Shown in pieces: positions 1-8,397 of a stretch of DNA of 64,000 nucleotides. Each line of letters starts with the position of its first letter. The first letter of the stretch is position 1. The notes beneath the pieces were generated by a model, which searched no databases, was not told the DNA's origin, and was given only the letters and a program-made list of their open reading frames with translations. The position numbers and the translations under genes were made by a program. Source of the DNA: Anoxybacillus tengchongensis (GTDB lineage Bacteria > Bacillota > Bacilli > Bacillales > Anoxybacillaceae); NCBI RefSeq assembly GCF_014201585.1, contig NZ_JACHES010000002.1:1-64000 (forward strand), read 5' to 3'.

Positions 1-90
1 CCACGGACACCCTTGCGTTAGGCTAACTGCTACTTCTGCCTTCGCAGTTCGGGACTTTCACCCTAGAGATTGCACCCATGCCGAGCACAC
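1..90 (-). mobile_element. Group IIC intron, 5' end (partial at window edge)
   Basis: Read on the minus strand the segment starts with GTGTGCTCGGCATGGGTGC, the GUGYG-type 5' boundary of bacterial group II introns. It continues with the familiar domain I text (CTAGGGTGAAAGTCCCGAA, then CAGTTAGCCTAACGCAAGGG). The 5' end lies a few bases behind the cysI terminator hairpin, which is the known insertion habit of group IIC introns. The rest, including any reverse transcriptase ORF, lies outside the window. Family recognition is from remembered consensus sequence. Confidence 0.85.
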
Positions 91-96
91 CAAAAC

Positions 97-126
97 AAAT
101 CGGCTCCCAAACAGGAAGCCGATTTT
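97..126 (-). terminator. Rho-independent terminator of cysJI
   Basis: AAATCGGCT pairs with AGCCGATTT around a short loop; the minus-strand copy is followed by TTTT and then the intron boundary. It lies directly behind the cysI stop codon and is the likely landing site of the intron. Confidence 0.85.
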
Positions 127-127
127 C

Positions 128-1843
128 TTAATCATAAAAGTTCGTTCCATCTGTCACTTCTTTCACAATGCCAACACGAATGACGAAGTCGCCAAAACGT
201 TCGCCATCGAAGCGTTCTTTCGCATAACGAGAAAGAAGCATACGAAGTTCTGATAAAATCTCTTTTTCCCCAATATTTTCACGATATAATTTTCCAAGGC
301 GACTGCCGTCAAACGCTGCTCCGAGGTACATATTATATTTACCGACGGATTTGCCGATAAATGCAATTTCCCCAAGCACATGGCGTGCACAGCCGTTCGG
401 ACAGCCCGTCATACGAATTGTGATTTCTTCGTCGCGAAGCCCGTTTTCCTCCACAATTTCTTCGATTTTATCAAGCAGTTTTGGCAAATACCGCTCCGCC
501 TCCGCCATCGCTAATCCACATGTTGGTAGCGCCACACAGGCAAGTGAGTTACGGCGAAGCGCACTATAATGTTTGCCATCGGTCAATTTGTATTGTTGAA
601 TGAGCGCATCAATTTCTTCTTTTTTCTCGCTTGGCACGTTCGCAATGACTAAGTTTTGATTAGCTGTTAAACGGAAGTCACCTGTATGCACTTTCGCAAT
701 TTCTCGCAAGCCTGTCATTAACGGATAATCATCCGTATCTTTCACCCGACCACCTTCGACAAATAACGTAAAATGCCACGTCCCGTTTACCCCTTCAACC
801 CAGCCGTAGCGATCGCCATTATGTTCAAAATGATACGGACGCGCTTCTTCTAGCTCCCAACCAAGCCGACGCTCTAATTCTGCTTTGACAGCTTCAAGCC
901 CTAGTCGGTCGATCGTATATTTAAAGCGGGCGTGTTTACGTACGGAGCGATTGCCATAATCGCGCTGAATCGTGACGACTTTTTCTGCCACATCAATGAC
1001 TTGTTCTGGCTTACAAAAACCGATGACTTTCGCTAGCTGCGGATATGTCGTACGGTCGCCGTGCGTCATTCCCATCCCCCCACCGATCGCTACATTAAAA
1101 CCAACGAGCTTTCCTCGTTCGACAATCGCAATAAACCCGAGGTCTTGCGAAAATACATCGACATCGTTTGACGGTGGGACGGCAATGCCGATTTTAAATT
1201 TCCGCGGCAAGTATAATGCTCCATAAATCGGCTCTTGCTCTACCTCTGGTGTACCAGCTACTTTTTCTTCATCCAACCAAATTTCATAATACGCCCTTGT
1301 TTGCGGCAATAAATGATCGCTTAACCTTTTCGCCCATTCATACACTTCCGCATGCACTTCTGACTGATACGGATTCGGATTGCACATAACGTTTCGGTTG
1401 ACGTCGCCACATGCCGCCAACGTTGTGAGTAGGGCATCATTAATGGCTCGCAACGTTTTTTTCATATTCCATTTCAATACGCCATGAAACTGAAACGCTT
1501 GCCGTGTCGTAAGCTTCAATGTCCCGTTCGCATATGTTCGCGCCAACTCGTCCATCGCAAGCCATTGTTCTGGTGTCGCTACACCGCCTGGAGTGCGAAC
1601 ACGAATCATAAATTGATAGGCAGGCTCTAATTTTTGTTTTTGCCGCTCTGCTCTTACATCACGGTCATCTTGCAAATAGCTGCCATGAAATTTCATTAAC
1701 CGATTATCATCTTCTGGAATGCCGGCGGTGATGCGATCTTCCATCGTTTCTTTCAATGTGCCGCGCAAATAGTTGCTTTCTTGTTTAATTCGCTCGACGT
1801 CGCTTGGCGGTCCATCTGGCGCGGTTAATAAAAATTTTTCCAC
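128..1843 (-). CDS. cysI: Sulfite reductase (NADPH) hemoprotein beta subunit
   Basis: This 571-aa protein is the siroheme/4Fe-4S subunit that reduces sulfite to sulfide with six electrons from CysJ, in assimilatory sulfate reduction in the cytoplasm. The iron-sulfur/siroheme ligand motifs are visible near the C-terminus: LPTCGLA around residue 440 and [10 protein letters not shown] around 480. The two ferredoxin-like sulfite/nitrite reductase repeats are present (for example VRTPGG near 83 and TANQNL near 395). Length matches the family. It follows cysJ by 12 bp in one operon and ends at a strong terminator. The start is supported by a GGGGGG-type ribosome binding site inside the cysJ-cysI gap. 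Confidence 0.96.
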   Translation of the reverse strand: MEKFLLTAPDGPPSDVERIKQESNYLRGTLKETMEDRITAGIPEDDNRLMKFHGSYLQDDRDVRAERQKQKLEPAYQFMIRVRTPGGVATPEQWLAMDELARTYANGTLKLTTRQAFQFHGVLKWNMKKTLRAINDALLTTLAACGDVNRNVMCNPNPYQSEVHAEVYEWAKRLSDHLLPQTRAYYEIWLDEEKVAGTPEVEQEPIYGALYLPRKFKIGIAVPPSNDVDVFSQDLGFIAIVERGKLVGFNVAIGGGMGMTHGDRTTYPQLAKVIGFCKPEQVIDVAEKVVTIQRDYGNRSVRKHARFKYTIDRLGLEAVKAELERRLGWELEEARPYHFEHNGDRYGWVEGVNGTWHFTLFVEGGRVKDTDDYPLMTGLREIAKVHTGDFRLTANQNLVIANVPSEKKEEIDALIQQYKLTDGKHYSALRRNSLACVALPTCGLAMAEAERYLPKLLDKIEEIVEENGLRDEEITIRMTGCPNGCARHVLGEIAFIGKSVGKYNMYLGAAFDGSRLGKLYRENIGEKEILSELRMLLSRYAKERFDGERFGDFVIRVGIVKEVTDGTNFYD

Positions 1844-1855
1844 AATGATCCCCCC

Positions 1856-3628
1856 CTAATATACGTCGCGTTGGTACCGTTTTTGTTTTTGCATCTCAGC
1901 TATATACGCTTCTGCTTGTTCGCTACTCATTTGTCCTTCTTTTTCGATAATATGAATAAGCGTCTGATGAACGTCGCGCGCCATACGCTGCTTATCACCG
2001 CAAACGTAAACAGCTGCTCCTTCTTCTAACCATCGGAACAACTCTTTCCTTTGTTCGAGCATCCGGTGTTGGACGTACACTTTTTCTTTTGTATCGCGCG
2101 AAAATGCGACGTCCATTTTCGTTAACACACCGTTTTTCAACCACGTTTGCCATTCCGTTTGATAAAGGAAATCGGTCACGAAATGTTGATCACCAAAAAA
2201 TAGCCACGATTTCCCTTTCGCCCCCATCGCCTCCCGCTCTTGCAAAAAGCTGCGGAACGGCGCAACTCCCGTACCTGGTCCAATCATAATAATTGGCGTA
2301 TTTGCATCTTTCGGCAGTTTAAAATTCGGATTGTGATGAACGAACACAGGAAGTTTGTCGCCGATTTGCAGGCGCTCCGCACAAAACGTCGAGCAAACGC
2401 CTTTTCGCAACCGTCCGTGCGCTTCGTAACGAACCGCACCAACGGTAATATGCACTTCCTCTGGATACGCTAATAAGCTGCTTGCGATCGAATAAAAGCG
2501 TGGCTGCAGCTTCCGCAAAGAAGACACAAACTGCTCTGGCGTCATCTCCCACGGGCCAAACTCGCGAAGGACATCGAGCACATCGCGCCCTTTCATATAT
2601 TCTTTTCGCTTCACTTCTTGTTCAGCAGAAAGAAGCGCATGAAACGTTTGATTACGCGAAAATGAAGCAAATGCTTGCAATAGTTGCTCGGTTAACACCG
2701 TAATTTCTAAATGGGAGAGCAACGCTTCGCGTAACGGTTCCTCTTTTCCTTCAACAGAAACCGGTGTGTCTCGATTCCATTTCATTTCTTGAATAATGAG
2801 ATCGACAAGTTCTGGGTCGTTTTTCGGAAAAACACCGAGCGCATCGCCTGGTTCAAATGCAAGCCCTGAACCTTCGAGCGATAATTCGATATGGCGCGTT
2901 TCTTTATTTGAACCGCGTCCATTTAAGTTGATGTTTTCTAATACTTCTGCTTGAAACGGACGCTTTCGTGAATAAAGCGCAGTTGGCTGTACTTGTGCAG
3001 AGGGCGTTGCTACGGAAACCGCTCCTTGCTTATTTAGCTCGTTTAGCACCCCTTCAAGCCATTTCGCTGCCGCTTCTTCGTAATCGACGTCACAATCGAC
3101 GCGCTCGTATAACCGCTTGCCGCCTAGCTCTTCTAACCGTTTATCGAAATCTTTTCCCGTTTTGCAAAAATGCTCATACGACGTATCGCCGAGCGCCAAT
3201 ACCGAAAAACGAAGATGATTGAGCTTCGGTGCGCGCTTGCTGTGAAGAAATTCGTAAAACGATAACGCATTGTCCGGTGGCTCCCCTTCTCCGTAAGTGC
3301 TAACGACAATTAGTAGTGTATTGATTTTTTTCAAATCGTTTGGCTTCCAATCGAGCATCGAGGAAACAGTGACGTGAAACCCGCGATGTTTAAGTGCTTC
3401 TCCTGCTTTTTCTGCCAATTTTTGTGCGTTTCCTGTTTGTGACCCGTAAAGGACGGTCACTTCTTTCGATACAGGGGCTTCTTGTTGTACCGCTACACCG
3501 ACCGACTCGGTGGCAGCTAAATAGCCGCTCAGCCAAAGCTTTTGCGCTGGCGTTAATGTCGGCCAAAGCCGGTTGAGCAGTTCAACTTGCTGTTCGCTAA
3601 ATGGACTGTTTGTCACTTGAAATGGCAA
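1856..3628 (-). CDS. cysJ: Sulfite reductase (NADPH) flavoprotein alpha subunit
   Basis: This 590-aa diflavin reductase passes electrons from NADPH through FAD and FMN to CysI. Domain order is an N-terminal flavodoxin domain (VLYGSQTGNAQ near 60, TYGEGEPPDNA near 110), an FAD-binding region (RFYSIASS near 380, GVCSTF near 412) and an NADPH-binding region (GPGTGVAPFRSF near 453, YVCGDK near 545). The C-terminal aromatic residue is Tyr, as in cytochrome P450-reductase-type enzymes. It is the first gene of the cysJI operon and is divergent from the LysR gene, the usual layout for a LysR-activated operon. Confidence 0.96.
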   Translation of the reverse strand: MPFQVTNSPFSEQQVELLNRLWPTLTPAQKLWLSGYLAATESVGVAVQQEAPVSKEVTVLYGSQTGNAQKLAEKAGEALKHRGFHVTVSSMLDWKPNDLKKINTLLIVVSTYGEGEPPDNALSFYEFLHSKRAPKLNHLRFSVLALGDTSYEHFCKTGKDFDKRLEELGGKRLYERVDCDVDYEEAAAKWLEGVLNELNKQGAVSVATPSAQVQPTALYSRKRPFQAEVLENINLNGRGSNKETRHIELSLEGSGLAFEPGDALGVFPKNDPELVDLIIQEMKWNRDTPVSVEGKEEPLREALLSHLEITVLTEQLLQAFASFSRNQTFHALLSAEQEVKRKEYMKGRDVLDVLREFGPWEMTPEQFVSSLRKLQPRFYSIASSLLAYPEEVHITVGAVRYEAHGRLRKGVCSTFCAERLQIGDKLPVFVHHNPNFKLPKDANTPIIMIGPGTGVAPFRSFLQEREAMGAKGKSWLFFGDQHFVTDFLYQTEWQTWLKNGVLTKMDVAFSRDTKEKVYVQHRMLEQRKELFRWLEEGAAVYVCGDKQRMARDVHQTLIHIIEKEGQMSSEQAEAYIAEMQKQKRYQRDVY

Positions 3629-3764
3629 CCTTGTTCACCTCTTTTTCTACTATTCCTATAAATCAAGTATGTTTTATTTGACTTTACCGCAAAAAATAAA
3701 ATTAGTAAAATAAATATAAATTATCAGAACTATTTATTTTTTTAATAATTAAGGGGCGATCGTC
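3629..3764. promoter_or_regulatory. Divergent promoter region between cysJ and the LysR gene
   Basis: This 136-bp AT-rich gap separates the two divergent genes and must hold both promoters and the LysR operator. A TTGACT hexamer is present near 3678, but no convincing -10 partner at normal spacing was found. No operator is claimed. Confidence 0.5.
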
Positions 3765-4646
3765 GTGTACGAAGAATTAAAAACATTTATTACTTTAGTC
3801 GAGGTGAAAAATTTCACAAAAACAGCAGACATTCTTCATTTATCCCAACCGAGTGTGAGCTTGCACATTAAAAATTTAGAAAAAGAATTTCAAACGAAAC
3901 TGTTTATTCGGTCACCGAAAAAATTACAAATGACGCCAACGGGCGAATTGCTTTACGATCGGGCGAAAAAAATGATTGCCTTGTACGAGCAAACAAAACA
4001 AGACATTTTACAACATCACGATTGTGTGAAAGGGACATTAAAAATTGGAGCTAGTTTTACAATTGGAGAATACGTGCTACCTTCTTTTTTATTTGCCTTA
4101 CAAAACGATTACCCAGACTTGCATCTCGAAGTCATCATCGGCAATACGAAAGAAATTGTAGAGCTCGTCCGCACGTATCAAACGGATATCGGTTTAATTG
4201 AGGGACAAACGAATGAAAAAGAGCTTACGGTATACCCGTTTATGCAAGATGAGCTAGTTATCGTTGCTCCGAACGACCATCCGCTCGTTTGCCAACAAGC
4301 CGTATCGATAAACGATCTACAAAATCAAATATGGATTACACGTGAATTAGGATCAGGCACACGTGAATATTTTCATCATTTCATTCGCTCAAACGGGATA
4401 AAAGTGAAATCGCTCATGATCATTAGCAGCAATCAAGGAATTAAAGAAACATTAATGCGTGGAAACGGATTAGCCTTTCTTTCACGCCATGTAATTGAGC
4501 GCGAATTAAAACAAGGTCATTTATCGATTGTCTGCTTAAATCATCCGCCTTTTTACCGAACGTTTTCTTATCTTTATGCACCAATCATGAAAAACAACAA
4601 ACTTGTACATTTATTGATTGATTTACTCGAACAAAAAAGGATGTGA
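3765..4646 (+). CDS. cysL: LysR-family regulator, probably CysL-like activator of cysJI
   Basis: A 293-aa LysR-type regulator. The N-terminal winged helix-turn-helix is clear: FTKTADILHLSQPSVSLHI near residues 17-35, then FIRSPKKLQMTPTGE. The effector-binding domain occupies roughly residues 90-290. The GTG start at 3765 is preceded by AAGGGGCG at 7-8 nt. In B. subtilis, CysL activates cysJI. Here the regulator sits divergently beside its presumed target, so the same role is inferred from position and family; the effector cannot be read from sequence. The protein ends inside a terminator stem. Confidence 0.85.
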   Translation: MYEELKTFITLVEVKNFTKTADILHLSQPSVSLHIKNLEKEFQTKLFIRSPKKLQMTPTGELLYDRAKKMIALYEQTKQDILQHHDCVKGTLKIGASFTIGEYVLPSFLFALQNDYPDLHLEVIIGNTKEIVELVRTYQTDIGLIEGQTNEKELTVYPFMQDELVIVAPNDHPLVCQQAVSINDLQNQIWITRELGSGTREYFHHFIRSNGIKVKSLMIISSNQGIKETLMRGNGLAFLSRHVIERELKQGHLSIVCLNHPPFYRTFSYLYAPIMKNNKLVHLLIDLLEQKRM

Positions 4647-4669
4647 CAAACAAGTTGCTTTGTCACATC
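4638..4669 (+). terminator. Terminator behind the LysR gene
   Basis: GGATGTGACAAA pairs with TTTGTCACATCC across the stop codon of the LysR gene, giving a 12-bp perfect stem. The following T tract is weak. Confidence 0.6.
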
Positions 4670-4689
4670 CCGATCGCATAAGCTTTCTT

Positions 4690-4975
4690 CACAACTCATC
4701 TTCCTTTATTTTGTCTTTATACTTTCTCAAACCATAAACCTTACAGCCTAAACACATGAATAATCGAAATCAAATCTTGTACCAATTCTTCTTGGGACGA
4801 CAAATTTTCGTTATTGACTACAATGATGGTACACCTAATTTATTCAAGAATTGTTCGAACCACTCATAGACAAATCGAACGAATCGGTCTTTATGCACAA
4901 TCAGAATCGTCGAAACCTTTCCTTCCACAAATGCTTCCATCAACCGATTCTGATGTTTGGTAATTCTATGCGTTA
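4690..4975 (-). pseudogene. Remnant of IS607-type serine resolvase
   Basis: Conceptual minus-strand translation gives VEGKVSTILIVHKDRFVRF, then YEWFEQFLNKLGV. After a frame change it gives VVNNENLSSQEELVQDL and ISIIHVF. This matches the mid and C-terminal part of IS607-family serine recombinases (the DR-F-R-YEWFE and SPQEELVQDL text). The reading frame breaks in the middle and has stops near the end, and the N-terminal catalytic serine part is absent. No tnpB or IS ends were seen, so only a fossil remains, beside the toxin-immunity pair. Confidence 0.75.
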
Positions 4976-4978
4976 AAA

Positions 4979-5344
4979 CTATATGACTCTTTGCCATTCA
5001 CCTGTTTCATCTTCATTATCGTTTATCCATCCAAAACATTTTAATGTAAAACCAGCTTGCTCGATTACTTCATGTGCCTTTGTGAGAAATTCCACCCCCA
5101 AACGAGTTGGGGTAAATTTTGTATAGATTGTAATACAAATTTCACGTCCAGCGGCTTGTGGATATGATTGGTGAATTTCCCCGCTCTCAACGAATGCTAG
5201 GTAACAATTGATTTTTTCCTGTAGTAAAAGCAGATGGTTTTCTTCATCTATCCAATCTAAATCATCAATAATCGAAAGTTCCACAGTTCCTGATTCTTTA
5301 TCAATTCCAATGAAATCTATTTCCTTTGTGTTTTTTAGTGACAT
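4979..5344 (-). CDS. DUF6572 protein, probable immunity partner of upstream toxin
   Basis: A 121-aa acidic protein with no signal peptide or membrane segment. The sequence (IDFIGIDKESG near 9, HLLLLQEKINCYL near 36, EVIEQAGF near 92) fits the DUF6572 family as I recall it. Members often sit directly behind polymorphic toxin genes. Here the gene starts 12 bp behind the stop of the large nuclease-tailed protein, on the same strand, with an AGGTAAAAA-type ribosome binding site. The immunity role is inferred from size, charge and position; binding has not been shown. The IS607 remnant begins right behind it. Confidence 0.7.
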   Translation of the reverse strand: MSLKNTKEIDFIGIDKESGTVELSIIDDLDWIDEENHLLLLQEKINCYLAFVESGEIHQSYPQAAGREICITIYTKFTPTRLGVEFLTKAHEVIEQAGFTLKCFGWINDNEDETGEWQRVI

Positions 5345-5356
5345 TTTTTACCTCCA

Positions 5357-6811
5357 TCATTTTTTATATGTTTGACTTTTAAGTTCGGGGGGATGAGGTG
5401 CTTTCGGGCGTACGATCTCTACTTTAGTTGGTGGTAGTTGGGTTCCTCCTGTATAGGGTTCCTTTCCTTTCCCTACAACTATAGCCCCTGATTTTTCTAT
5501 TTCAGGAAATGCTTGCTTTTGATTCTTGGTTAAAGGGGCTGTAGGCGAGGATTTGGCTTCTGTTATTTTCAATTGCCCAGTTTGTTTATCTTTTCCAATA
5601 AAATCAACCCTTGTCTTTACTCCACTCTCAGTTTTTATTGTTATTTGTTGCTTAAGTTCATTTTGTGTTTGAGAAAGTTTATTCTGAACATTTTTTTCGA
5701 ATGCTACGCCATGAGCTTTATTGCTTTTTAAAACTTCAGCTTTTCCCATCCCCTGAGTAGCTTCAGGCGTCCTCTTAACAACTCTCCCCGAAATACCTTC
5801 ACCCTGACTCATTCGCTGGTACAGTTCTTTTGCACTTTGGACAAAGTTGGAACCTCCCGTTGCCGTCAAAGTGGCTCCATGAGTGGCTCCCGCAGCAGCT
5901 ATGGAAGTGGCTGGAACTCCAACAGCCACTCCTACTCCCGTGCTGCTAATCGCGATGCCACCTACTTCTAAGGTCATAAATCCGACCGTTTCGATCGTCC
6001 CAGCTAAAGTCGATACCGCATGTCCCGTCATTTGCCCCAATTCATAGCCAACAGGGTGTGGGCTGCTATAAGGACGGTGAACCATATTGTATGTCACATC
6101 CTGTAAAACGGCATCGCCCGCACCTCTCACAAACTCTATCGTGCTATCAACCGAGTGTTTGGAAAACTCGTGAATGGATTTTTCGATGGTTTTTCCTACT
6201 TGTCGAACCGTTCGTTCGGCGTTTTGTCCTGCATTGATTATACCATGAACCACCTGCTTCTTGGCATGCTCTGCTTTCTTTTCTAGTTGTCGGGCATTGC
6301 GTTCGATCGCTTTCTCCGTTTCTTTGATTTCTTGCTTTATTTTCTGTCCAATCATGTGAACCGTTTCGAACACCGCTTCCTTCCCATCGTGAACGACGTG
6401 CTTGATTGCTTGCTTCGTCTTCTTGCCCGACTCATGGAACGCTTCTTGTGCTTTCTGGCTAATATGTACTGTGTCTGTGTCTTTCGCTGCTTGTTTCACG
6501 ATATGTTCCACTTTCTTTCCAACGTTTTGAATCGCTTTCTCCGCTTGTTTTACCTCATGAACAATGTGCTTTCCCATTTGTTCCGCTTTCTTTTCCGCTT
6601 GATGAAAGGCTTCCTTTGCCCGTTGGCTAATGTGTACCGTATCCTTTACGACGTGCTTTCCCACCGTCTCGACTTTCTTTTCTACTTGTTGAACAGCTTT
6701 TTGAACGGCCTTCTCTACTTTTCTGACGTCATTAGCGACATGCTTTACCGTCTGTTCTACCTTTTTCTCGATGAAATGTCCTAATTTACCTAATGAACCC
6801 CAAAAAGACAT
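5357..6811 (-). CDS. Large coiled-coil protein with C-terminal nuclease-like toxin domain
   Basis: A 484-aa protein from the ATG at 6811, chosen because AAAGGAG lies 8 nt upstream; an in-frame GTG at 6820 overlaps that site. Residues about 10-220 are Lys/His/Glu-rich amphipathic helices built from loosely repeated units such as VEKKVETVGKHVV and DTVHISQKAQEAFH. Residues about 245-310 form a Gly/Ala/Val-rich hydrophobic stretch. The C-terminal ~130 residues look like a PD-(D/E)xK nuclease: a Glu in AFEKNVQNKL, RVDFIG (Asp ~403), ITEAKSS (Glu ~418, Lys ~420) and a Gln-containing helix KNQKQAF. No signal peptide, LXG or WXG domain is visible. With the adjacent DUF6572 gene this resembles a polymorphic toxin-immunity pair. 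The toxin call is inference. Confidence 0.65.
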   Translation of the reverse strand: MSFWGSLGKLGHFIEKKVEQTVKHVANDVRKVEKAVQKAVQQVEKKVETVGKHVVKDTVHISQRAKEAFHQAEKKAEQMGKHIVHEVKQAEKAIQNVGKKVEHIVKQAAKDTDTVHISQKAQEAFHESGKKTKQAIKHVVHDGKEAVFETVHMIGQKIKQEIKETEKAIERNARQLEKKAEHAKKQVVHGIINAGQNAERTVRQVGKTIEKSIHEFSKHSVDSTIEFVRGAGDAVLQDVTYNMVHRPYSSPHPVGYELGQMTGHAVSTLAGTIETVGFMTLEVGGIAISSTGVGVAVGVPATSIAAAGATHGATLTATGGSNFVQSAKELYQRMSQGEGISGRVVKRTPEATQGMGKAEVLKSNKAHGVAFEKNVQNKLSQTQNELKQQITIKTESGVKTRVDFIGKDKQTGQLKITEAKSSPTAPLTKNQKQAFPEIEKSGAIVVGKGKEPYTGGTQLPPTKVEIVRPKAPHPPELKSQTYKK

Positions 6812-7112
6812 CTCCACCACTCCTTTGGCTCTGTCCTCTTATTTGAATAATGTTCGTTGCGAAGGCATGCTCGATGAAAAATACCACTCCTTTCCCATGC
6901 AATTGGATGATGATTGAATGATAAAAAAAAAAATATCAATTCTGTCAATATAAATTTCGGTATATCAACTAATATTTAACATAAAATAAGAGGTTGCCCG
7001 AAAAAAACTTTCTCGGACAACCTCCAATCATTTTTATAGCTTAATTGGAACAACCGCCTCCGCTTTTCTTTCTTGTCTAGCTACGGCTCCTATCCTGCTT
7101 CGGCTTTTCTTT
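6812..7112. other. Non-coding stretch with one hairpin and repeat-like fragment
   Basis: An AT-rich region upstream of the toxin gene. Positions 6990-7024 form a strong stem (GAGGTTGCCCGA with TCGGACAACCTC) with only short T tracts on either side. From about 7045 to 7110 the minus strand reads GGAGCCGTAGCTAGACAAG followed by AGAAAAGCGGAGGCG. This recalls the GGAGCTAGACA-type intergenic repeats of Geobacillus/Anoxybacillus and resembles the end of the element at 23694-23845. No gene is seen. Confidence 0.5.
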
Positions 7113-7460
7113 CTATAACGCTTGGGCTGCTGTGATAAGCGAGAGTTTGTAAACGTCTTCGACGTTGCAGACGCGCGACGATGTTTTGAGCTTCTAGGCT
7201 TAGGAAGATAAAGACGTTCGCACGACCTTGAGTAACGGAGTCGGGCGCTTTCTTTTTCGCTACCGACGGCGCAAATGCTGCACCAAACCGAAATTAGCCG
7301 TCGATGACTAAGTTCGGTGCCGTTTCTTTTGCTAGGCGCACCGCTTCAATCACTTTTTCCGTCTCTTGCGATTCTGTCGAGCACTTCGTCGAAAAGCTTA
7401 ACATCGCCACTCGCGAAGTGATGGCAAACATTTTCGCTGTATTAGCGCTTTCGAGCACCA
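7113..7460 (-). pseudogene. Decayed 3' fragment of phosphate acetyltransferase (pta)
   Basis: Minus-strand translation gives ESANTAKMFAITSRVAMLS, then FSTKCSTESQETEKVIEAV and RLAKETAPNLVIDG, and then a stop codon. Reading resumes with FGAAFAPSVAKKKAPDSV and QGRANVFIFLSLEAQNI. After a deletion and frame change it ends NVEDVYKLSLITAAQAL. These are the conserved C-terminal blocks of Pta (acetyl-CoA/acetyl phosphate interconversion). The N-terminal two thirds are absent and the frame is broken at least twice, so it is non-functional. A functional copy would have to lie elsewhere. Confidence 0.8.
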
Positions 7461-7481
7461 AAAGGCACCCCTTATATTACC

Positions 7482-8153
7482 TTATATTGATTCAAGCAAC
7501 TTCTTTTTATTTTGTTGTACTTTTTCTTCTAACATTTTCACTTTTTCTTTTAACGCTTGCATGTTGGCGTCATTCGCAGCCAATTTCTTTTCTAACGCAC
7601 GAATTTCATTTTTCACCGCTTTTAATCGATTAGAAGTAGCAATAAGCTTCCCAAACCATTTATCTAACTCTTCTTGTTTTTCCGCTTCATCGTCTTCATC
7701 CGATTGCACGACAGTTGATTGTTCAGTCGTAGTCACAGTAACGCTATCTTGCGTTGTTACAGCCACGCTATCTTGTTCATTGACTACTTGTGTCGTTTCC
7801 TCTGTTGGTTGTGTTGTTTGTTCACTTTGTGTCGTTGGCTCCGCTTGTTGTTCGGTTGGTTTGCTAAGCATTTCAAGCGCTGTTGATATCTCATTCAAGC
7901 GCACTTCGATCTTGCTTAATTTTTTATTTAATTCTGCTAGTTTATTTGTAAACATTTTCTGTTTTGCTAATTCTTGTTTTTTCTTCGCTTCTTCTTTTTT
8001 CTGCTTAGCTAACTCCTGTTTTTTCTTGGCTTCTTCTTTTTTCACTACGAGATAGCTTTTCTGTACATGTTTGGCTCCATCATGTTTTGCGGCAAAAGTA
8101 GGCGAAGCAACAAGCATCGATGCTAGTAAAATTGGTAATCCTTTTTTAAACAT
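7482..8153 (-). CDS. Secreted coiled-coil protein under c-di-GMP riboswitch
   Basis: A 223-aa protein from the ATG at 8153 (GGAGG 8 nt upstream). It starts with a clear signal peptide, MFKKGLPILLASMLVASPTF ending in AA. Residues ~30-60 are a Lys/Glu/Gln-rich repeat (EEAKKKQELAKQK occurs twice), then a helical segment. Residues ~95-150 form a Thr/Gln/Glu-rich low-complexity linker with repeated TTQ and the pair DSVAVTTQ/DSVTVTTT. A C-terminal coiled coil (~155-223) follows. No cysteine, lipobox or sortase motif is visible, so it is probably secreted and loosely wall-associated. No family was recognised. The riboswitch in its 5' leader links it to the motile/sessile switch. Confidence 0.75.
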   Translation of the reverse strand: MFKKGLPILLASMLVASPTFAAKHDGAKHVQKSYLVVKKEEAKKKQELAKQKKEEAKKKQELAKQKMFTNKLAELNKKLSKIEVRLNEISTALEMLSKPTEQQAEPTTQSEQTTQPTEETTQVVNEQDSVAVTTQDSVTVTTTEQSTVVQSDEDDEAEKQEELDKWFGKLIATSNRLKAVKNEIRALEKKLAANDANMQALKEKVKMLEEKVQQNKKKLLESI

Positions 8154-8192
8154 TACCCTTTCCTCCATTTCATATGTATGTTGTTTTGGTAA

Positions 8193-8266
8193 TGGCAGCT
8201 GGCTGGCATAGGTTCTCCCCTTAGCCCCTATAGCTTTGCGACGCTAAGTTTCCTTAGCTGTGCCTT
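8193..8266 (-). ncRNA. Cyclic-di-GMP-I (GEMM) riboswitch
   Basis: The minus strand reads AAAGGCACAGCTAAGGAAAC, TTAGCGTCGCAAAGC, GGGGCTAAG and ATGCCAGCCAGCTGCC. It has the GEMM-I features: a first stem capped by a GAAA tetraloop (GCTAAG GAAA CTTAGC), the CGCAAAGC...CTAA core and the second stem ending in GCCAGCCAG. A TATAAT box lies just upstream on the minus strand (8275-8280). The aptamer ends about 40 nt before the start codon of the secreted coiled-coil gene. No clear terminator hairpin separates them, so control may act on translation. Confidence 0.85.
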
Positions 8267-8397
8267 TACTTTTATTATACTTCGCTTATTTTCATGTACA
8301 TGAATCAAAAGTCCTTATTTTTCTAGTAAATATATGCGAAAATAAAGGAAGAAACGAGCGGAGATAGAAATGGTATGATAAAAAAGGGGGAACAGTT

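Noticed and set aside
6287-6784. Plus-strand ORF of 165 aa opposite the toxin gene
   Set aside because: It mirrors the Lys/His-rich repeat coding region in another frame and has no ribosome binding site; it is a shadow.
7561-8055. Plus-strand Ser/Cys/Phe-rich ORF of 164 aa
   Set aside because: Antisense shadow of the low-complexity coiled-coil gene.
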